NCBI GenBank assembly: GCA_039969155.1
Contig: JBDVOJ010000032.1
Location: forward strand, 124,001-188,000
Reading direction: 5' to 3'
Origin: GCA-002733465 sp039969155
GTDB lineage: Bacteria > Pseudomonadota > Gammaproteobacteria > Enterobacterales > Kangiellaceae
Length of the DNA stretch: 64,000 nucleotides
Positions 45,117-53,784 of the stretch are shown here, one piece after another; position 1 is the first letter of the stretch; every line of letters begins with the position of its first letter. The notes beneath the pieces were generated by a model, which did not search any database, was not told where the DNA came from, and worked only from the letters and a program-made list of their open reading frames with translations. Position numbers and translations under genes: made by a program.

Positions 45117-46112
45117 ATGAATCCGTCTCTATTTATTGGTTATCAGAAGGCGCTACTCACTGGGATTAGCCTACCGATGGAAATGATTTCTTCGGCTCGC
45201 TCTATTGCCAGAATAAAGCGTAATCGCTCCACTCGATGGAATTGTTTCGTCGTTTCCGGCTTTTTGGAACAACTCGAAGCCATCCAATTTGCTAATGGAA
45301 TCAAAGTCTTACCATCGCATAGTTTATCCACTGCGCCGCCTGCACATACAGTATTTATTCCTCCTATTTGGGGTAATCCCGAAGTGGTGATCGAGAAGCA
45401 CCCAGCCTTAATCGAATGGATAGTGGACCAATATCACGCGGGAACCAAGCTAGTGGCGACCGGTACAGGCGTCTGTCTACTTGCCCATGCCGGTCTGCTG
45501 GATAATAAGATCGCCACCACTCATTGGTATTATTTTGACCAATTTGAAAAAAAGTACCCAAAGGTCAATTTGCAGAAAAAGCATTTTATTACCCAAGATG
45601 GCGACATTACTTGCACAGGAAGTATCAATGCGTTGGTTGATTTGGTGGTTTATTTAATCGAAACAGAATTTGGCAAAGAAGTGAGCCAAATCATTGAACA
45701 GCATTACAGTCATGAGATCAATCGAACATATGATAAGCCTTGGTTTGACAAAAGTGGTAGCCGTCATCCCGATGAAGGTATTGTCGAAGTGCAACAATGG
45801 ATGCAAAAGAATTTTAATCAATCCTTTGATTTACCCAGTTTGAGTCGCATGGCCAATATGAGTAGCCGTAATTTCTCAAGACGCTTTAAAAGCGCTGTAG
45901 GAAAAAGCCCACTTGCTTATGGTGTCGATTTAAAAATACACGCAGCTCAAGAATTATTGCGAGATACCAATTTAAGTCATCAGGAAATTTCTGAGCACTT
46001 AGGTTACAAAGATAATGGCTTTTTTGCTCGTCAATTTAAGCAAAAGACTCATCTGACGCCACGCCAATATCGAGAGATGGTACGTGGCAAGCTATTTGAA
46101 GCCCAACCGTAA
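45117..46112 (+). CDS. GlxA/AraC-type regulator with DJ-1-like domain
   Basis: About 331 residues: N-terminal DJ-1/PfpI-like domain (IPPIWGNPEVVIEKHP, nucleophile-elbow equivalent VATGTGVCLLAHAGLLD) and C-terminal AraC-type double helix-turn-helix (DLPSLSRMANMSSRNFSRRFK and NLSHQEISEHLGYKDNGFFARQFK, ending TPRQYRE). Such GlxA-type regulators respond to small molecules that are mostly unknown. Divergent from fabY, which it might regulate. The first beta-strand of the DJ-1 domain appears shortened. A GTG one codon upstream (45114) is also possible. Confidence 0.88.
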   Translation: MNPSLFIGYQKALLTGISLPMEMISSARSIARIKRNRSTRWNCFVVSGFLEQLEAIQFANGIKVLPSHSLSTAPPAHTVFIPPIWGNPEVVIEKHPALIEWIVDQYHAGTKLVATGTGVCLLAHAGLLDNKIATTHWYYFDQFEKKYPKVNLQKKHFITQDGDITCTGSINALVDLVVYLIETEFGKEVSQIIEQHYSHEINRTYDKPWFDKSGSRHPDEGIVEVQQWMQKNFNQSFDLPSLSRMANMSSRNFSRRFKSAVGKSPLAYGVDLKIHAAQELLRDTNLSHQEISEHLGYKDNGFFARQFKQKTHLTPRQYREMVRGKLFEAQP

Positions 46113-46214
46113 ATAGATGACACCGCCGGTACTATCAGTCTTAATGATTGAATCTTTGATCATAAGTCTCTAGTATGACGGCAATTTTATCGATTTAATG
46201 GTTTAGAAGTTTTT

Positions 46215-47234
46215 ATGTCAAAGAATATCAAAGTGCTCGCGGTTTTAGCTTTCGTTATCGCAAGCCAATTAGTTTCAGCAAAGCAAGATAATCGTGCCGC
46301 AGCAATTCTCGGCGACGAAATCATAACCTATCAAGAAATAACCTCACCAATCGCTGGTGAAATCTATGAAGCAGAACGCGAGATCTATGAGCTCAAACTG
46401 AATCAACTTAAGTCCCAGATATTGGCTCGTTTGATTGAAAGAGACCCGCTTAGTCAAGGCGTTAGTACGGAAATCTTTGTGCAAAAATATATCACAAAAA
46501 ATCCAAGCGTTTCTGATCTCGAAGTGGATCGTTTTATCGCGCAAAGGCGAGTTCCAGCCAATCGGATCAACCCAGAATTCAAGCAAAAAGTAAAAAGCTT
46601 TATGTTGCAACAACTGAGAGCGACAGCGATCAATCAGTGGATAGAAAGAGAAGGGAAAAAACATGGGTTGACTATCAATATACAACCGCCCGAAAGACCG
46701 AGGGTGGAAATAGCCATTAATGATTCGCCAACTGCTGGTCCTGACAATGCACCAATTACGATTGTAGAGTTTTCAGATTTTCAGTGCCCTTATTGTGCTA
46801 GAGCGGTAGCGACGGTTAAACAAATTCAAAAAAACTATGCAGACAAAGTTAAAATTGTTTACAAGCAATTTCCTTTGGACTTTCATAAAGATGCTTTTCG
46901 AGCCTCGGAAGCCAGTCTATGCGCAAATGAACAGTCGACTGAGCATTTTTGGAAATTGCATGACTATATGCTAGCTAATCCAAACTCTTTAGACCAAACG
47001 AATTTGATTGCCAAAGCGACTGAGTACGGTGTTAATAATAAGCAGTTTTCACAATGCCTAAAATCCGGCAAATATGTCAATCAGGTTCAACAAGAGATGC
47101 AAGAGGGGAGAGCCATAGGTGTCAGCTCTACGCCAATCTTTTTTGTCAACGGTATCACGGTTAAAGGGGCGCAACCCTACGAAGTCTTTGAAGAACTTAT
47201 CGAAGAAGAGTTAGCACGCGTAAGTAAAAAATAA
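46215..47234 (+). CDS. Secreted DsbA-like thioredoxin with SurA-like N-terminal region
   Basis: A 339-residue exported protein (signal peptide about residues 1-22, ending VSA). Residues 25-160 are helical and resemble the SurA/peptidyl-prolyl-isomerase N-terminal chaperone region; residues 165-335 form a DsbA/DsbG-type thioredoxin domain with CPYC (Cys191, Cys194) in FSDFQCPYCARAV and cis-Pro in VSSTPIFFVNG. Similar two-part proteins are common in Oceanospirillales-like bacteria and are thought to handle disulfides in secreted proteins. Stands alone on the strand between araC-type and DUF1569-like genes. Confidence 0.85.
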   Translation: MSKNIKVLAVLAFVIASQLVSAKQDNRAAAILGDEIITYQEITSPIAGEIYEAEREIYELKLNQLKSQILARLIERDPLSQGVSTEIFVQKYITKNPSVSDLEVDRFIAQRRVPANRINPEFKQKVKSFMLQQLRATAINQWIEREGKKHGLTINIQPPERPRVEIAINDSPTAGPDNAPITIVEFSDFQCPYCARAVATVKQIQKNYADKVKIVYKQFPLDFHKDAFRASEASLCANEQSTEHFWKLHDYMLANPNSLDQTNLIAKATEYGVNNKQFSQCLKSGKYVNQVQQEMQEGRAIGVSSTPIFFVNGITVKGAQPYEVFEELIEEELARVSKK

Positions 47235-47355
47235 GACGCTGTTTCTTAGGAAGCGTGTTGTACGAGAGTTTAGGGGGCACTTTTTAATTCAAGCTGTATG
47301 TTCATCAAAGCTACATGCGGAAGTTATAGTTGAATCATAAAGTTAAATAGAACCA

Positions 47356-47895
47356 ATGAATCGAAGAAAATTTTTAAAAGTTTCAACCCTCGGTGGTGGT
47401 CTTTTAGCTGTTGCTGGGGGAGCTGCTTGGTTTAGTATTTCAGAGGCCAATGGGCCGCTGACGATTGAGTCGCTGCTTGAACGACTAAGCCATATTTCTG
47501 AAAGCAGCTTTGATGCGAGAGGCGAATGGGATTTGGCTAAGATATTAATCCATGGCGCGCAAAGTGTTGAATACTCGATTGAGGGATATCCGCAACACAA
47601 ATCGGATCTGTTTAAATCGACTGTCGGAAGTTTGGCATTCGCTATGTTTGAATCAAAAAAGAAAATGACGCATGGGCTTAATGAAGCGATCCCTGGAGCA
47701 CCTGAAATTGTGGTAGGCCAAAGTCTCGATAATGCGCTAGGGCGTTTAGAAAAATCCTTGCTAGATTTTAAAAACTTCCAAGGAAAACTTGCGCCTCATT
47801 TTGCCTACGGCGAACTCAATAAAGCGCAATATAGTCTAGCTCACGTTATGCATTTTAATAATCATTGGTCCGAAGTGTCGCCAGTTTCTGTTTAA
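47356..47895 (+). CDS. Tat-exported DUF1569-like (DinB-fold) protein
   Basis: A 179-residue protein with a clear twin-arginine signal (NRRKFLKVSTLGGGLLAV). The mature part resembles the DUF1569 family, a four-helix DinB-like fold, in WDLAKILIHGAQSVEYSIEGYPQHK and HFAYGELNKAQYSLAHVMHFNNHW, whose His residues could bind a metal. Function unknown. Tat export suggests that it folds with a cofactor in the cytoplasm. A strong terminator follows. Confidence 0.7.
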   Translation: MNRRKFLKVSTLGGGLLAVAGGAAWFSISEANGPLTIESLLERLSHISESSFDARGEWDLAKILIHGAQSVEYSIEGYPQHKSDLFKSTVGSLAFAMFESKKKMTHGLNEAIPGAPEIVVGQSLDNALGRLEKSLLDFKNFQGKLAPHFAYGELNKAQYSLAHVMHFNNHWSEVSPVSV

Positions 47896-47933
47896 ACATT
47901 TGAAACGATATTCAGCATCAGTTGTACAATAAA

Positions 47934-47958
47934 AAAAAGGGCCATTAAGGCCCTTTTT
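47934..47958. terminator. Bidirectional intrinsic terminator
   Basis: AAAAAGGGCC (47934-47943), loop ATTAA, GGCCCTTTTT (47949-47958). Lies between the convergent DUF1569-like and M14 peptidase genes and can end both transcripts. Confidence 0.93.
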
Positions 47959-47991
47959 ATAGTTAGTTTCGATTGATGGTTAACTTCTTTC

Positions 47992-50382
47992 TTAATTACT
48001 CGGCGTTGCGGTAATTGATAAAGTGACGTTGGACGATGCTCTATAACCTCGCACATCAATATACCAAGTATCTGCCCCCGGATTGGTGAAGCTACAGTTT
48101 TCGACGTTACCATTTCTATAGGGACGACAATCGTAAGCGGAGGTCGTTGAGGCTGCCCCTTTACGAACGTATAGATCTGCGTCGCCGGTTCCACCAGATA
48201 TGGAAACATTTAGATCGGAATAACCAGCCGGTAACACTTGGGTATAACGAGCCCACTGACCTTGACTAAGTGAAGCAATGGTTTCTGTTCTATCAATTGG
48301 ATCATTATTGGGCGGCGTGCCACCTTCGGTGTAACTACCGGTTAAACTAACACCAGAGAAGGTAGAGTAGGCCTTAAGTCGAACATGATAAGTACCATTG
48401 ACTTGAGTGGCGGTACAGGTCTCGACATTTCCGTTTCTGTACGGGCGACAATCGTAGCTTGAATCCGTAGGAACGGAACCAAATTTGACGTACAAGTCTG
48501 CATCACCGGTTCCACCTGAAATATTAAATGCGATATTGGTAGCATTTTGTGGCACTGCCATGGTGAATAATAATTCTTCCCCGGTTGATGCAGAAAGTCC
48601 GGTTTTAGCAACACCGTTTTCTAACACATTGTCGGCAGGTGGCGGAACATCATCTGTGACTTGTAAGAATATCGCAGAAACAGCCCCCCAAGTGTTGCTG
48701 GCATCTTTAGAACGAACATAAACAATATGTTGTCCAACGCTTAAGCCCGTTGTATCAATGGTTCCAGTAAGACTTTCTGTTGAACTATTAAAGTTACCGT
48801 CGGACGCACTTAGTGGTATAGCGGTAGCGCCAGATACCCATGGGGGTGTATCGATATAGTATTCACCGCTGGAAATATTTTGAGTTGCTTCGGTGCCATT
48901 GGCTGAACTAAAGCGCGTGTCCGTTGCTGTTGCTGCGATTGTTCCGGTGGCGCCCGGAGCAATATTTCCTGAAGAAGATGTGCCGTTAATGGTAAGGCTG
49001 CTGATATCTGGTCCGCCCGGTGTTATATAGGGCAATCTAACTACTTTGGCCGCGTAAATTAATGCCGGTAGGTTATCAGTTACAATGGTATTTTCATAAG
49101 TCGAACACGCCTGAAAGAAACTAGTCCCTAGTTCAAAGGTGAAGGCGGCGACACCTAACTCGCCATAACTAATGTTATCACTGGTGCCATCAGTCGGATA
49201 AAGACCAATTGATTGCTGAGGAGTATAACCATTGAAATAAGCAAACTTACGACCAAGGGTTTGCATTGCAACGCCATTAGGAGCGACTTGACTGCTATCG
49301 CCCCAAGGCCACAAAACTAACTCGCTGTAGCTATGGATATCAATATGAATACCCGAGGTATCTGCTGGTGCAGCGTCGGAGTTATTCGGTCCTCTGTTAT
49401 CTGCAAAAATTGATTTCACGTAGCTTTCTAGCGCTTGTATTTCTGGCTCAGAACCAGCAGAAGGTCCACGGTAAGTATTGCTACATTGTGAGCCACTCGA
49501 GCCTTGGCCGTTAGTGCTGTTCCATTTGAAACTAAAGTTACGATTAAGATCGGCGCCACGACTATTTGAAGTTGCCCCACAATAATTTTGGTTTGTGTTT
49601 TTTCTCCAAGATAATCCTGTCTCTGCTTTTTTTCGGCCGTCAGGATTGGTTTGTAACATCAGGTGGACTTCGTGATGATCGAGTATCCACGTAGCGTCTG
49701 CGTCGTTACCGTAGCCATCAACCAGCCAGCGGGCAAATTCTAAATTGAGTGGTGCTGTCGTGTACTCTCTTGCATGAATCGCACTGTTAATAAACAAAAT
49801 AGGTTTAGTGCCTGTCGTGCCTGAATTTGTCAGCTTAAGTACTTGAATATCATAGCCACCTAAGTTTTGAGTTTTTTCCCAAGAATCACCAACATCAATA
49901 AATTGAGCTAGGTTTGGGTGGTTTGTCACCATTTCTTCAGCAGCGCTAAAAGTTTCCTCAACGGTTTCATAACACGCATAACCGGGAATGGTTTGCACAG
50001 TAAAGTCACTGGATAAAGTGCTTTGAGTTGCTAGGGATTGTTGAATAGTCGCTAGCCTTTGGTTTCGTGCAGCTATGTAATTGTCAGCTGGCTTAAAGCG
50101 AAATCCAAATGTTTTAAGCTTGCTTTTATCTTCCTCCGATAATTCTAAAATCAAATAACCATCGTCCATTGATGATTCAAGAATCTGGCTATGGAATGTA
50201 ATGGAAGCCTTACGCGCAATGTCCTGATTAGGAAAGTAAGCGCGATAAATATTAGTCACCAATTTTTCTTGTTCTATCTCATCTAATGCTAGAGATATTT
50301 TGTTGGTGTCTGCATAAGATGTAAAAATAAGACTGGCTAAAGAAAGTGATAGGACCGATTTAAGTGTTGTTATATTTTTCAT
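47992..50382 (-). CDS. Secreted M14 zinc carboxypeptidase with two PPC domains
   Basis: A 796-residue exported peptidase: signal peptide (LSLSLASLIFTSYA), propeptide to about 125, and a carboxypeptidase A/T-type catalytic domain. Zinc ligands are in INSAIHAREYTTA (H-x-x-E) and DIHSYSELVLWPWG; DLNRNFSFKW and the catalytic Glu in FTFELGTSFFQ are also present. A beta-sandwich linker follows, then two pre-peptidase C-terminal (PPC) domains, each with GGTGDADLYV and YDCRPYRNGNVE. PPC domains are usually removed after secretion. A strong ribosome-binding site (AAAGGAGA) precedes the ATG. A scavenging role on extracellular peptides is likely. Confidence 0.93.
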   Translation of the reverse strand: MKNITTLKSVLSLSLASLIFTSYADTNKISLALDEIEQEKLVTNIYRAYFPNQDIARKASITFHSQILESSMDDGYLILELSEEDKSKLKTFGFRFKPADNYIAARNQRLATIQQSLATQSTLSSDFTVQTIPGYACYETVEETFSAAEEMVTNHPNLAQFIDVGDSWEKTQNLGGYDIQVLKLTNSGTTGTKPILFINSAIHAREYTTAPLNLEFARWLVDGYGNDADATWILDHHEVHLMLQTNPDGRKKAETGLSWRKNTNQNYCGATSNSRGADLNRNFSFKWNSTNGQGSSGSQCSNTYRGPSAGSEPEIQALESYVKSIFADNRGPNNSDAAPADTSGIHIDIHSYSELVLWPWGDSSQVAPNGVAMQTLGRKFAYFNGYTPQQSIGLYPTDGTSDNISYGELGVAAFTFELGTSFFQACSTYENTIVTDNLPALIYAAKVVRLPYITPGGPDISSLTINGTSSSGNIAPGATGTIAATATDTRFSSANGTEATQNISSGEYYIDTPPWVSGATAIPLSASDGNFNSSTESLTGTIDTTGLSVGQHIVYVRSKDASNTWGAVSAIFLQVTDDVPPPADNVLENGVAKTGLSASTGEELLFTMAVPQNATNIAFNISGGTGDADLYVKFGSVPTDSSYDCRPYRNGNVETCTATQVNGTYHVRLKAYSTFSGVSLTGSYTEGGTPPNNDPIDRTETIASLSQGQWARYTQVLPAGYSDLNVSISGGTGDADLYVRKGAASTTSAYDCRPYRNGNVENCSFTNPGADTWYIDVRGYRASSNVTLSITATPSN

Positions 50383-51040
50383 TCAGTATTCTCCTTTGCT
50401 AATAAACGCTAGTGCGTTATGCGTGTCGAAACTTAACCGGCGTACAAAAAAATGTACGACTCGGCACAGCTTAATCGCTAAGAAAGGGGGAGCAGGAAAA
50501 AATTTTAAAAACATTCTCGGAGCGAGATAAAAAAACAAGTTAAGTTTAATAAAAATCTCATTCCGCAAAATATTATGGTTATGTAAGATGGGCAAAAATG
50601 ATGTTTATGAGCTAAAAATACTGATTTAAAACCTCTAGTTGCTGGCTTAGAATAATTGCTGAAACAAGAATTTGCATAGACTACAAAGCTTTGCCTTGTC
50701 GAATGGAGATTTGGTTTTGTTGATTTCGCACTACTTTCATTATTGGTGTTTTGCCAAGTTTCAAGTCTCAGGTAATAGCGTGCGGAAGAATTAAGTCATT
50801 GAACTTATTAGTTATTAGTGATCGTTGAACCGTACCTACACCGATCAAATTTGTTTAGTGCGCAATCTCGTGATAATACAATTTATCGCTAACTAATTGA
50901 TTATTAGAAGAAACTAGGATTAAATGGCTATTTTTAAACTATGTCTATGTTTGCGTTGTGAATATAGAAACTTGTTAAATATACAAGGAAGATGTTGCAT
51001 ATCGCAATAAACTATAGGTTCAAGAACATCAGGAGTTAGA
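50383..51040. other. 658-bp spacer between the M14 peptidase and pspC-like genes
   Basis: AT-rich divergent intergenic region that must hold promoters for both neighbours. A short minus-strand frame (50383-50595) shows no protein-like features. No structured RNA or repeat is recognised. The last bases, GTTAGAG at 51035, resemble an attC R' core (see the cassette-like elements downstream), but this is weak. Confidence 0.3.
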
Positions 51041-51262
51041 GTGTCAAAATATAGAGAGCTAAGAAAATCTAGAGATCATATACTCGCGGGTGTTGCGGGC
51101 GGAATTGCTGAATTTCTAGGGTGGCAGCCCAAACAAGTTCGAATCATATGGTTTATTGCAGGATTATTTACCGCAGGTACAGCGTTACTGGTTTATACAA
51201 TATGCGCATTTGTATTTCCGCCTCCAAGTGACTTTGACGTAAATGACTTTCGCGAACAGTAA
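51041..51262 (+). CDS. Small PspC-domain membrane protein
   Basis: 73 residues, almost a minimal PspC domain: YRELRKSRDHILAGVAGG followed by IAEFLGWQPKQVRIIWF and a membrane segment (FIAGLFTAGTALLVYTICAF). PspC proteins sense inner-membrane stress and regulate the phage-shock response, but short stand-alone forms are widespread and their function is open. Start GTG at 51041 with CAGGAG 6-8 nt upstream. No pspA or pspB nearby. Confidence 0.8.
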   Translation: MSKYRELRKSRDHILAGVAGGIAEFLGWQPKQVRIIWFIAGLFTAGTALLVYTICAFVFPPPSDFDVNDFREQ

Positions 51263-51268
51263 GAAGAT

Positions 51269-51331
51269 ATTTAACCATACGCAGGAAATCGAAATGCAAA
51301 AAGTCGCATTCGACTCAGCTTGGCGTTACAT
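51269..51331 (+). repeat. attC-like recombination site upstream of cassette-like gene 1
   Basis: ATTTAAC (51269-51275, matches the attC R'' consensus RYYYAAC) and GTTACAT (51325-51331, R'-like) pair at 6 of 7 positions and bound 63 bp that can fold as an imperfect hairpin (inner stem TCGAA(A)TGC/GCATTCGA). Preceded by GGC, as in many attC sites. Cassette 1 would begin at the T after G51325. Confidence 0.4.
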
Positions 51332-51337
51332 GTGCTT

Positions 51338-51775
51338 ATGAGCAGAGATAACTACATATATTTAACTGAAGAAGAATTTCCTTGCGATGTATTGGAAATG
51401 ATAGTTTCGGATTTTGAGGGTAAGCTTGAGGGTACAAATAGCTGGATTATTGAGAGTGACGATGGGCCAGTTAGAATTAGCTCTAACCAGTTGAAAGGCA
51501 GCGAATTAGGTTCAGACTATAATTGGTGTATTGGGATCCACTTTCAAGCGCCCTATGGGCCGAAAAAATTGTGGCTTGCATACATAATTCCATACCAGTG
51601 CCTACTTCTCCTGAAAAAGCTAAAGTTCCATTCTGGACAATGCGAATTTAAAACATCAAGCGCCGACGAATTCGAAGAGTTTGCAAATAGCGACATATTA
51701 AAATACACAAGCGTCCAAAAATTACATAAAAAAGGGCTACTAACAGGCAATGAACGTCTTAAAACCAATATGTAA
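51338..51775 (+). CDS. Orphan small protein, cassette-like gene 1
   Basis: I place the start at ATG 51338 (145 residues; MSRDNYIYLTEEEFP); a TTG at 51320 is the longest possible. No signal peptide; a mixed soluble protein with Trp/Tyr-rich middle part (SDYNWCIGIHFQAPYGPKK). It matches no family that I recognise. No ribosome-binding site is evident. The arrangement is that of an integron gene cassette: it begins 7 bp after an attC-like GTTACAT and its TAA stop overlaps the next attC-like core (ATGTAAC). Confidence 0.55.
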   Translation: MSRDNYIYLTEEEFPCDVLEMIVSDFEGKLEGTNSWIIESDDGPVRISSNQLKGSELGSDYNWCIGIHFQAPYGPKKLWLAYIIPYQCLLLLKKLKFHSGQCEFKTSSADEFEEFANSDILKYTSVQKLHKKGLLTGNERLKTNM

Positions 51776-51817
51776 CAAGAAGCTGTCGCAGATGAACCGT
51801 AAAGCTCGGCGTTATAA
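51770..51817 (+). repeat. attC-like recombination site between cassette-like genes 1 and 2
   Basis: ATGTAAC (51770-51776) and GTTATAA (51811-51817) flank a 34-bp core. On one strand the ends fold as an attC site does: TAAC/GTTA outer stem, 4-nt unpaired spacer on each side (AAGA and CGGC), AGCT/AGCT inner stem and an 18-nt loop. The left core is an exact reverse complement of the GTTACAT that opens cassette 1, so excision as a circle would rebuild a perfect R box. Confidence 0.5.
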
Positions 51818-51823
51818 TAATAG

Positions 51824-52207
51824 ATGCCTTCAGCATTTATGGAGCAAGCATTGAATAGAATTTCTATTGATAAAAGCATCTTAATCTTTTTATCAATATT
51901 GGGTCTTACAATTTCGATCTATGGCTACTACGAGCTAATATCTACTGTTTCTGCATTCGAAGACATACTTGACGTTTTCGAAACCGACTTAAGAATAGCG
52001 ACTGAATTTATAATTCAAACTCATATCTACTATGGATTATTCTCAGTTATTGGCTTACTGGGTTTATCTCATACTCTCTTTGATAAAATTAGCCTACCAT
52101 ATGCTTACGGCCTACTAGCAATCAATCTGTTGCTAATGTTTGTGGTTAGGTGGTTGGTCTCAAGTGAATTAAATCATGCAGTTTTAACTATGGGTATAAT
52201 CCAATAG
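51824..52207 (+). CDS. Orphan small membrane protein, cassette-like gene 2
   Basis: 127 residues with three probable membrane segments: ILIFLSILGLTISIYGYYE, YGLFSVIGLLGLSHTLF and YGLLAINLLLMFVVRWLV. It matches no family that I recognise. ATG at 51824 lies 6 bp after the attC-like GTTATAA; a second ATG (51839) is preceded by GCATTT and is less likely. After the stop, a degenerate GGCGGGTATAAT (52261 region) resembles the GGCGTTATAAT seen before this gene, perhaps a decayed attC end. Confidence 0.55.
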   Translation: MPSAFMEQALNRISIDKSILIFLSILGLTISIYGYYELISTVSAFEDILDVFETDLRIATEFIIQTHIYYGLFSVIGLLGLSHTLFDKISLPYAYGLLAINLLLMFVVRWLVSSELNHAVLTMGIIQ

Positions 52208-52368
52208 TCCAGTTCTTGGTTTTTAAAAAGGACTTGATGAAATAAGTTCACCGTTTGCTGGCGGGTATAATGTTTGCGGAGGTTGAAGTTTAGACACAAA
52301 ACAAGGAATCGAAAGTTAGCTTGGAAGAAACGTTCTCTTTGTTAGTAAACCTTAGATAGTCTAACTAG

Positions 52369-52573
52369 CAATATCAACAAACCATCGCGAAAGATAAAAC
52401 ACACAATCATTTGAACGATTGGCTGGTGACGACCAAGTCGCTGCCGAGTTATCGAGCATTTTCTAACACACCTCAGAAGGGTAAAGGTAAGAGCTAATAT
52501 ACTTCAAAAGCGCATGTTAAAGGAATACTTCCCAACACTAGATTTCAACCATCCAGAGTTGTATCGCATTTAA
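52369..52573 (+). pseudogene. Possible decayed coding remnant
   Basis: Two adjacent frames look protein-like: 52369-52497 ends RAFSNTPQKGKGKS and a +1-shifted frame ends LKEYFPTLDFNHPELYRI at 52573. A single-base indel would join them. There is no start codon, and I do not recognise the family. Lies between the cassette-like genes and the DJ-1-like gene, so the surrounding 424 bp may be decayed mobile or cassette DNA. Confidence 0.2.
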
Positions 52574-52631
52574 ACCCTTTATACACTTGCATCGTCTAAG
52601 TAGAGATTCTAATTAATTTCAAAGGAAAACA

Positions 52632-53381
52632 ATGAGATTTTTAACCACTATTCTATTAGCGGCAGCCTTATTCACAACAAATGTTCAAGCGGAATCTGGC
52701 AAGAAAGTTTTGATTGTAGCTTCTAATATGGTCGACATGGGAGATCCCGAAAAACATGATGCAAGAAATAATTTATGGGAGTTTGCGCCGCCGTATCATA
52801 TCTTTGTCAGTCATGGTTTTGACGTAGATTTTGTATCACCTAAAGGCGGAGAAGTCGAGTTTATGATGGACCCACTTGGTATAAGCAGTTATACCATTAA
52901 ATATGAAGGATTCTTAGAAAAAGCGAATAGTTCTCTAACCCCCTCTCAAATTGATCCTAGTGACTACTGGGGAGTATTTATTGGAGGAGGTTACGGCGTG
53001 ATGTTTGATGTTGCGAATAATAAACAGATCCACTCCATCATTACTAGAATATATGAGTCAGGCGGTATAGTTGGCGTTGGTGGTCATGGTTCTGCGGGTA
53101 TTGCGAACGTAGCTTTATCTAACGGAGAGTTCTTAGTAAAAGGGAAACGAATCGCTGGATTTCCGAACTCCACTGAAAAGTCTAAATCATGGGCGAAACA
53201 AGGAACATTATTGCCATTTCTGATTGAGAGTCAGCTCATTAAAAATGGCGCCATCGCTTTGAATAAGAAAACACTCAAAGATAAAAACGCTGTGGTCGAA
53301 GATCAGCGAATTATTTCAACCATGTTTCTACCATCAGCTGCTCTGGTTGCAAAGGAAATGATAATCTCAAAACAAAAATGA
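52632..53381 (+). CDS. Exported DJ-1/PfpI-like protein lacking the nucleophile Cys
   Basis: 249 residues with signal peptide (about 1-20, ending VQA). The fold is the Hsp31/ThiJ type: KVLIVASNMVDMG, GFDVDFVSPKGGE, DYWGVFIGGGYGVMFDV. The nucleophile elbow, usually A-x-C-H-G, reads GVGGHGSAG here: the Cys position is Gly151, while His152 and Gly153 remain. Catalytic glyoxalase, deglycase or peptidase activity of the usual kind is therefore unlikely. Its export is also unusual for a family that mostly works in the cytoplasm. AAAGGAAA lies before the ATG. Confidence 0.8.
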   Translation: MRFLTTILLAAALFTTNVQAESGKKVLIVASNMVDMGDPEKHDARNNLWEFAPPYHIFVSHGFDVDFVSPKGGEVEFMMDPLGISSYTIKYEGFLEKANSSLTPSQIDPSDYWGVFIGGGYGVMFDVANNKQIHSIITRIYESGGIVGVGGHGSAGIANVALSNGEFLVKGKRIAGFPNSTEKSKSWAKQGTLLPFLIESQLIKNGAIALNKKTLKDKNAVVEDQRIISTMFLPSAALVAKEMIISKQK

Positions 53382-53489
53382 AACACTTGCGAAGTGCGAA
53401 AGACAGAAATCGACTCTTCTGTACCAGTAGCATTATCTCAACCTGTTCCACTCATTTTTCTTTCAATGATTCCGAACCAAGGTTTCGGT

Positions 53490-53511
53490 ATCACCGAATC
53501 GGGTGATTTTT
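53490..53511 (+). terminator. Probable terminator of the DJ-1-like gene
   Basis: ATCACC (53490-53495), 6-nt loop, GGTGAT (53502-53507), then TTTTA. Short stem, so moderate strength. Confidence 0.5.
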
Positions 53512-53784
53512 ATCAAGCCTAATAGTTAAAACTCGGTAAAGGTGCTAGAAAACAAAAATGCAATCATGCTATTAGTCTGTCTGGACTTAACAAAAAGTCG
53601 CAGGAACCCTAACTGATTGCACAAACAAAAAAAATCAAAGATAAGTCAAAGTTTCATCACGATTCATTGTTCTCTTAGTATTAAGATTCCTCTAAAGGCA
53701 GATAACACGGAGCGTTCCGACAACTTACGAATATCCGGTACCAACTAATTTTTCCGTCAAAATCAATCCATATAGAGGTTTAAG

